The position numbers were made by a program, and so were the translations under genes. Below, in pieces: positions 6,245 to 9,968 of a DNA stretch of 9,968 nt. The notes under the pieces are model-generated. The model had not been told where the DNA came from, did not search any database, and was given only the letters and a program-made list of their open reading frames with translations. The first letter of the stretch is position 1; the number at the start of each line of letters is the position of its first letter. Source of the stretch: Methylomonas sp. (GTDB taxonomy: Bacteria; Pseudomonadota; Gammaproteobacteria; Methylococcales; Methylomonadaceae). The DNA is taken from positions 1 to 9,968 of the forward strand of contig JALXCS010000391.1 in assembly GCA_026990815.1 (NCBI GenBank), given 5' to 3'.

Positions 6245-8095
6245 GTGAAATTTAAACATCGTTCTCGTTTATATATTTTTATCCATGATTTATTGATGGT
6301 AGCAGCAGCCTGGTTCGGCGCTTACTGGCTGCGGTTTAATATGGATATTCCAGAGTATTATGTCGTCGCCGCTCGCCGGGATTTTCTCTATGTTCTGCTC
6401 ATTCAGGCGTTCTTTTTTTGGCTGTTTGGCTTGTATAGGGGGGTATGGCGCTTTTCATCGCTACCGGATTTGATGTGCATCTCGAAGGTGGTTTTGACCG
6501 GCGTTTTTTGCATTGCCTTTAGTTTTTTTCTTTATAACCGAATGGAGGATTTGCCGCGTTCGGTATTGCCGATCTATTTCTTTTTATTACTCGTATTTTT
6601 AAGTGTTCCCCGGTTTTTTTACCGGTTTTGGAAGGAACGGGTACTCAAAGAAGGTGCAGGAAAAAAGGCGTTAATCGTAGGCGCAGGTGCAGCGGGGGAA
6701 ATGCTGGCTAGAGATCTGCAAAGCGACCCTAACTCAGGATATATTGCAGTCGCTTTTGTAGATGATGACCCCAGAAAGAGAAAAAGAAATATACGCGGGT
6801 TACGGGTGGTTGGAGATATTTCCGCAATCCCGAGATTTGTAGACAGGTTAGAGCTGGATGTTGTTTTAATTGCCATTCCTTCGGCGAATGACAAGCAAAT
6901 GCAACGGATTGTTGAATTATGTGAAATATGTAATGTTTCCTTTCAAACCCTTCCTTCAGTTAAGGAACTGTTGTCTAACACCGTTACCAGAGGCAATTTG
7001 CGTAACGTATCAATTGAAGATATTTTAGGGCGTGAGCCAATTCAGCTGGATTGGAAAAAAATACAAGCGAATCTTCAAGGCAAAAAAATATTGGTCACTG
7101 GCGGTGGTGGTTCAATTGGTTCAGAGCTTTGTAAGCAGTTGGCCCGGGTAAAGCCTGGAAAATTAATTATTTTTGACCAGTCGGAGTTTAACCTCTACCG
7201 GGTTGATGCTGAATTAAGCCAGGCTTATCCGGAGCTTGATATTCGAGCGGTATTAGGCGATGTCTCGGACCGGGTGGCTGTGCAGAGGATGCTTGAGGGT
7301 TGTCGACCGGATGTTATTTTTCATGCAGCAGCATACAAGCATGTACCGTTACTGGAAAATCAAATCAGGGAGGCGGTGCATAATAACGTGCTTGGTACTA
7401 AAATTTTAGCGGAACAGGCCATTAATGCTGGAATTGCCCGATTTATTCTTATTTCCACCGACAAAGCGGTTAATCCAAGCAATGTAATGGGGGCAACCAA
7501 AAGGGCGGCAGAAATATTGTGTCAGAACATAAGCAAGGTAGGAGGGACATCTTTTACTACCGTCAGGTTTGGTAATGTCCTTGATTCTGCAGGAAGCGTA
7601 GTTCCTTTATTTAGAAATCAAATAAATGCTGGTGGTCCGGTAACTGTCACGCATCCGGAAATCAGCCGCTATTTCATGACCATTCCGGAAGCCTGTCAGT
7701 TAATTATGAAGGCGGAGACCATTGGGGAAGGAGGGGAGGTTTTTGTTCTTGACATGGGTGAGCCAATTAAAATCCAGTATCTTGCCGAGCAGATGATCAG
7801 GTTGAGCGGCAAGCGACCTGGTGAGGATATTGACATAGAATTTATAGGTTTAAGGCCGGGTGAAAAATTACATGAAGAATTGTTTCATCCCCACGAGCAA
7901 TTAATTGAAACAGGCTATAAAAAATTGTTATTGGCTAAGGCCCGATGTAATGACGGGGAAGTTTGGGCTGCCCAAATTGAAGATTTGGTCAGAGAATGTG
8001 TGGAAGGGAGTGAAGCAGAAATTCTGGCTAAATTAAAGGACTTGGTGCCTGAGTTTGAACAAATAAATGACAAAAAAAAACCTCCAGCAACCTAG
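6245..8095 (+). CDS. wbpM: WbpM/FlaA1-like membrane-anchored UDP-GlcNAc 4,6-dehydratase
   Basis: A 616-residue protein with a GTG start. Four membrane helices occupy roughly residues 11-30, 46-65, 78-98 and 108-125. A first Rossmann domain follows (KALIVGAGAAGEMLARDL, 141-158), then the catalytic SDR domain beginning KILVTGGGGSIGSE (281-294). The catalytic region reads STDKAVNPSNVMGATKR (404-420). The usual Tyr of the YxxxK pair is Met415 with Lys419, the Met-Lys arrangement known from large WbpM-type C6 dehydratases. RPGEKLHEEL (537-546) is the conserved C-terminal signature. The family converts UDP-GlcNAc to UDP-2-acetamido-2,6-dideoxy-4-keto-hexose, the precursor of QuiNAc and FucNAc. It is a little shorter than P. 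aeruginosa WbpM (665). The ribosome binding site is weak (AAAGG at 6226-6230, 14 bases away). The last codons lie inside a terminator palindrome of the opposite strand. Confidence 0.92.
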   Translation: MKFKHRSRLYIFIHDLLMVAAAWFGAYWLRFNMDIPEYYVVAARRDFLYVLLIQAFFFWLFGLYRGVWRFSSLPDLMCISKVVLTGVFCIAFSFFLYNRMEDLPRSVLPIYFFLLLVFLSVPRFFYRFWKERVLKEGAGKKALIVGAGAAGEMLARDLQSDPNSGYIAVAFVDDDPRKRKRNIRGLRVVGDISAIPRFVDRLELDVVLIAIPSANDKQMQRIVELCEICNVSFQTLPSVKELLSNTVTRGNLRNVSIEDILGREPIQLDWKKIQANLQGKKILVTGGGGSIGSELCKQLARVKPGKLIIFDQSEFNLYRVDAELSQAYPELDIRAVLGDVSDRVAVQRMLEGCRPDVIFHAAAYKHVPLLENQIREAVHNNVLGTKILAEQAINAGIARFILISTDKAVNPSNVMGATKRAAEILCQNISKVGGTSFTTVRFGNVLDSAGSVVPLFRNQINAGGPVTVTHPEISRYFMTIPEACQLIMKAETIGEGGEVFVLDMGEPIKIQYLAEQMIRLSGKRPGEDIDIEFIGLRPGEKLHEELFHPHEQLIETGYKKLLLAKARCNDGEVWAAQIEDLVRECVEGSEAEILAKLKDLVPEFEQINDKKKPPAT

Positions 8096-8107
8096 GTTGC
8101 TGGAGGT
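8071..8107 (-). terminator. Rho-independent terminator on the minus strand, inside the wbpM 3' end
   Basis: Positions 8080-8107 form a perfect 28-base palindrome (half site ACCTCCAGCAACCT) centred on the wbpM stop codon at 8093-8095. On the + strand it is preceded by nine A residues at 8072-8080. A transcript reading the minus strand would therefore make the hairpin and then a run of U. On the + strand it is followed only by GAAAAAG. It best serves as the terminator of the small minus-strand gene at 8196-8393. Some effect on the wbpM transcript is possible but it lacks a U-tract. Confidence 0.78.
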
Positions 8108-8112
8108 GAAAA

Positions 8113-8139
8113 AGCAGAATCATGAGGAGGAGTTCTGCT
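8113..8139 (+). promoter_or_regulatory. Hairpin presenting a start codon and Shine-Dalgarno sequence in its loop
   Basis: AGCAGAA (8113-8119) and TTCTGCT (8133-8139) are perfect 7-base complements. The 13-base loop between them contains ATG at 8122 and GAGGAGG. It sits between the minus-strand terminator palindrome and the mini-ORF at 8164, which has its own AGGAGGT. The arrangement looks like a translational control element for a + strand transcript, but it could be chance. Confidence 0.3.
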
Positions 8140-8163
8140 CGATACTACACCAGGAGGTATAAA

Positions 8164-8199
8164 ATGAAAGTTGGTATTAAGCAACTTCTGGAAATTTAA
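8164..8199 (+). CDS. Possible mini-ORF of 11 codons with a near-ideal ribosome binding site
   Basis: AGGAGGT at 8152-8158 is followed after five bases by ATG at 8164, which opens an 11-codon ORF (MKVGIKQLLEI, stop TAA at 8197-8199). The frame is also open back to an ATG at 8122, which would give a 25-residue, very basic peptide beginning MRRSSARYYTRRYK. The ribosome binding site is the best on the + strand of the window, which is why I list it. There is no recognisable promoter just upstream, so it would depend on read-through from wbpM. Its end overlaps the last codon of the minus-strand gene. It may be a leader peptide, a gene remnant or chance. No homologue is recognised. Confidence 0.25.
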   Translation: MKVGIKQLLEI

Positions 8200-8393
8200 C
8201 TTTCAGCTTCTTCTAGGCTTGGTTTTACAGCAATATTGCTGTAAATCGCTGCGCTAGCAAACATTAATGCTGAAAAAACATAGCCACCTGAAATAAAACC
8301 CCAGATGCCTGTTAAAAATAATAAACCAATAACTAAATGGCTGTTAATGTCTATCAGAGTGCCTTTAAAAAAATTAAAAAAGAAAGCTTTCAC
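8196..8393 (-). CDS. Small two-helix membrane protein of unknown function
   Basis: A 65-residue hydrophobic protein. After a basic, Phe-rich start (MKAFFFNFFKG), two membrane segments can be placed near residues 18-34 (HLVIGLLFLTGIWGFISGG) and 36-53, followed by an acidic tail, SLEEAES. I recognise no family. Reality is supported by context: a plausible promoter lies just upstream at 8413-8440, and a strong terminator with a U-tract lies beyond the stop at 8071-8107, both on the same strand. The start is a GTG with no clear Shine-Dalgarno, and no ATG lies in frame upstream, so the exact start is uncertain. It appears to be transcribed as a single gene, convergent with wbpM. Confidence 0.6.
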   Translation of the reverse strand: MKAFFFNFFKGTLIDINSHLVIGLLFLTGIWGFISGGYVFSALMFASAAIYSNIAVKPSLEEAES

Positions 8394-8412
8394 CGTTTGC
8401 GAACTTGAGACT

Positions 8413-8440
8413 AGTATATAGGTTTTTATTGGGTTTACAA
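8413..8440 (-). promoter_or_regulatory. Sigma-70-type promoter for the small membrane protein
   Basis: Read on the minus strand, TTGTAA (8440-8435) and TATACT (8418-8413) are separated by 16 bases, matching the -35 at four of six and the -10 at five of six positions. Transcription would start near 8406, roughly a dozen bases before the GTG at 8393. That would give a very short leader, in keeping with the absence of a ribosome binding site. Confidence 0.5.
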
Positions 8441-8759
8441 TAATGCTATTATTAAACAGATTGTTTCTATATTGGAAATAATAAGAATGTCAATTGCTTT
8501 TTGAACTTTTTTTAAGAATTCGAGCCGGGATTCAGCTGGCAGTCAGCTATGTTATTTTTGGGAAATTAATATTTTGAGGCGCTTGTAAGGTTGGGGAGCG
8601 GAGTTTTGAAGTTGTAACTAACTCCTGCGTTGATGTGATTATTAAGTACTTTCTGCGCAGATTACAACCCCTTCAGTGTAGCTATATCCATTTCTTAGTC
8701 CGCTTGAATAGGCGCCTGATATGACAGGGGTAATACTTATAATGCGAAAACCTTCTCTT
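8441..8759. other. Non-coding stretch with no recognised gene
   Basis: No ORF with a start, a ribosome binding site and family resemblance is seen here on either strand. It contains a small possible stem, GGAGTT (8600-8605) with AACTCC (8620-8625), and a consensus -10 hexamer TATAAT on the + strand at 8738-8743 with a weak CTGATA 16 bases upstream, which faces no + strand gene. I see no tRNA-like or rRNA-like sequence and no clear repeat family. It may hold a small RNA or decayed sequence, but nothing supports a specific call. Confidence 0.5.
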
Positions 8760-8981
8760 TCACTCTTTCAAGCTGTGAAATTGCTTTCTGTATGTCTGTG
8801 GCCAAAATCTGTGACCGTCAATTTTGCAATCAGACCATTCGTAGACTTTTTTTTCGTAAATCTCTTGTACTTCGGATGGTTCTGTTTTACCTGACCAGAG
8901 GTCATTTAATTGCTTTTCATTTTGAACAATCATTTCCACCGCGGGTTGATTCTTACTTTCGATAAAAATTGTTTTTATCAT
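8760..8981 (-). CDS. Hypothetical 73-residue soluble protein
   Basis: A small protein starting MIKTIFIESKNQPAVEMI and ending DGHRFWPQTYRKQFHSLKE. It has no signal peptide or membrane segment, is rich in charged and aromatic residues, and has a single cysteine in EWSDCKIDGH. I recognise no family. The ATG at 8981-8979 has no strong Shine-Dalgarno. It lies 86 bases downstream of the lipoprotein gene on the same strand, so they could be transcribed together. The balanced, protein-like composition suggests a real gene rather than a chance ORF, but support is only moderate. Confidence 0.5.
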   Translation of the reverse strand: MIKTIFIESKNQPAVEMIVQNEKQLNDLWSGKTEPSEVQEIYEKKVYEWSDCKIDGHRFWPQTYRKQFHSLKE

Positions 8982-9067
8982 GATCGCTTTTTAGATACAA
9001 AGCTTTAAATTTCACTGCGTGTGCCATAAAGAACCTAAGAGTTCTGAGCTTAATGTTTTGGTTAAAG

Positions 9068-9514
9068 CTATTTCCCTTCAATTGCTTCAATAGTAGAACA
9101 AAAATGATTTTTTATTGATTCTAATGGAGAGGTGACGCCTCCAGAAGTTGAATAAGTCATTGTAACTTCGACTCCAGCATTTTTGGGCTCGACACCAATA
9201 TTAAGAGGAACAGTTTTGCCCTTGCCAAAGCTGACAGTTTGTGAAGCGCTGATAATACCTAAATTTTCATCAGTATTTGTGATTTGCCAACCATCATTAA
9301 TTGTGTATCGTGCGGCTCGTTCCATAGCAATCTTTTTAGATACTTTAGGAATAAAAACATGAGTTTTATATGTGCGTCCAGCTAAAAAACTACCGTTATA
9401 GGTAAAATTTTTAGCACATTCCCTCGAGTCATTTGTTTGCAAAGTTTGTGTTCCGGATGAAGCGCACCCAACTACTGATAAAATTGTTAATATTCCTAAA
9501 ATGGTATTTTTCAT
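9068..9514 (-). CDS. Putative outer-membrane or periplasmic lipoprotein of unknown function
   Basis: A 148-residue protein with a lipoprotein signal peptide: MKNTILGILTILSVVGCASS has a short basic start, a hydrophobic core and the lipobox VVGC with the acylated Cys17. Residues +2 and +3 are Ala and Ser, so sorting to the outer membrane is likely by the usual rule. Two further cysteines, Cys33 and Cys139, could form a disulfide in the periplasm. The middle, about residues 58-125, reads as one helix (KKIAMERAARYTI) followed by alternating beta-type segments (GWQITNTDENLGIISASQ and onward), an arrangement seen in small lipoprotein domains. I do not assign a family. GGAGGAG at 9523-9517 is an excellent ribosome binding site just before the ATG. 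A TATACC on the minus strand at 9540-9535 may be part of its promoter. Confidence 0.8.
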   Translation of the reverse strand: MKNTILGILTILSVVGCASSGTQTLQTNDSRECAKNFTYNGSFLAGRTYKTHVFIPKVSKKIAMERAARYTINDGWQITNTDENLGIISASQTVSFGKGKTVPLNIGVEPKNAGVEVTMTYSTSGGVTSPLESIKNHFCSTIEAIEGK

Positions 9515-9594
9515 GACTCCTCCAGAATTTGTAAGGTATATTTTTTATTAGGTTGATTTCGTTAAAGAGAGGTATCCTTCCGAGTGTTATAAAT

Positions 9595-9968
9595 CTATAG
9601 TCTAAACAGCTCACGCATTTTTATACCTGGATGTTCAGATCTCATAAACGCTTCACCGACCAGAAAGCCATAGATGTCGTTGTTTAGCATGAGTTGAATA
9701 TCTTCCGGTGTGTGAATACCGCTTTCAGTAATAACAATTCGATCTTCGGGAATTTGTGCTTTTAGAGCGAGGGTTGTTTGTAAAGACGTTTCAAAGCTGT
9801 GTAAATCCCTATTATTGATTCCAATTAGTGGGGTATCCAATTGTAAAGCCAACTCAAGCTCCTGCAGATTGTGAACTTCAACAAGTACATCCATGCCCTG
9901 CTGTTTTGCAACCTCTGCTAGTTCTTGCATCTGGTTTTCGGATAGTGCTGATATAATCAATAAAATAC
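9595..9968 (-). CDS. trpC: Indole-3-glycerol phosphate synthase, C-terminal part (cut by the window edge)
   Basis: About 124 codons of the 3' part of trpC; the full enzyme is near 265 residues and the reading frame stays open to the right edge. It catalyses ring closure of carboxyphenylamino-deoxyribulose phosphate to indole-3-glycerol phosphate in tryptophan synthesis, in the cytoplasm. Recognisable beta-alpha barrel motifs are ILLIISAL at the edge, VLVEVHN (containing a conserved Glu), LIGINNRDLHSFET, IVITESGIHTPEDI and FLVGEAFMRSEHPG near the phosphate-binding end. The apparent start at 9960 is a TTG inside the conserved ILLI strand, so it is not the true start. The gene upstream (beyond the window) is probably trpD, as in many proteobacterial trpGDC clusters, which is inference. 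The lipoprotein gene begins 80 bases downstream of its stop. Confidence 0.93.
   Translation of the reverse strand, partial: ILLIISALSENQMQELAEVAKQQGMDVLVEVHNLQELELALQLDTPLIGINNRDLHSFETSLQTTLALKAQIPEDRIVITESGIHTPEDIQLMLNNDIYGFLVGEAFMRSEHPGIKMRELFRL

Noticed and set aside
8577..8720. Repeated short words such as AGGCGC and CGCTTG(A/T)A in the non-coding stretch
   Set aside because: Matches are too short and irregular to define a repeat family or CRISPR-like array.
8738..8743. Consensus TATAAT on the + strand
   Set aside because: The -35 partner is weak and no + strand gene follows; kept only as a note in the non-coding region.
9010..9066. Possible terminator hairpin (AGAAC/GTTCT) after the lipoprotein gene on the minus strand
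   Set aside because: The stem is only five base pairs, AT-rich, and has a short, interrupted T-run, so it is not distinguishable from chance.
9429..9614. Minus-strand ORF of 61 codons between trpC and the lipoprotein gene
   Set aside because: It overlaps the lipoprotein signal-peptide region in another frame and the trpC end, has no ribosome binding site and no protein-like features.

Overview
The window looks like chromosomal DNA of moderately AT-rich base composition from a gammaproteobacterium. The evidence is an OxyR almost identical in its redox core to the enterobacterial protein, and a polysaccharide locus that resembles the end of a Pseudomonas aeruginosa-type O-antigen (wbp) cluster. 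I cannot name the genus; an environmental lineage such as the Methylococcales would fit, but that is a guess.

Layout. Positions 31-921 (+) encode OxyR, the peroxide-sensing LysR regulator. Positions 922-1165 hold an imperfect palindromic element of about 113 bp (951-1063), then an extended -10 promoter (1118-1126). Positions 1166-6190 (+) carry four genes that overlap by 1, 4 and 1 bases: an AsnB-type amidotransferase, a GT4 glycosyltransferase, a WbpV-like NAD-dependent sugar nucleotide epimerase/reductase, and a WbpL-like polyprenyl-phosphate sugar-1-phosphate transferase. After 54 bases that contain a second extended -10 motif comes a WbpM-like membrane-anchored UDP-GlcNAc 4,6-dehydratase (6245-8095, +).

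From the last codons of wbpM rightward the strand changes. A perfect 28-bp palindrome spans the wbpM stop, and its T-tract faces the minus strand, so it looks like the terminator of a small two-helix membrane protein gene (8196-8393, -). That gene also has a recognisable promoter. In between, on the + strand, lies a short stretch rich in Shine-Dalgarno sequences with a mini-ORF of 11 to 25 codons. About 365 bases then hold no convincing gene. They are followed on the minus strand by an unknown 73-aa protein, a 148-aa lipoprotein with a strong ribosome binding site, and the 3' part of trpC, which runs off the right edge.

How the genes fit together. WbpM would dehydrate UDP-GlcNAc to the 4-keto-6-deoxy intermediate. 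The WbpV-like enzyme would reduce it at C4 to UDP-QuiNAc or UDP-FucNAc. The WbpL-like enzyme would load the sugar-1-phosphate on undecaprenyl phosphate, the GT4 enzyme would add a second sugar, and the AsnB-like enzyme would convert a uronic acid carboxylate to an amide. No flippase, polymerase, ligase or uronic-acid synthesis gene is present here, so the locus is an initiation-plus-decoration module that must work with genes elsewhere. I see no CRISPR array, phage, transposase or structural RNA gene.
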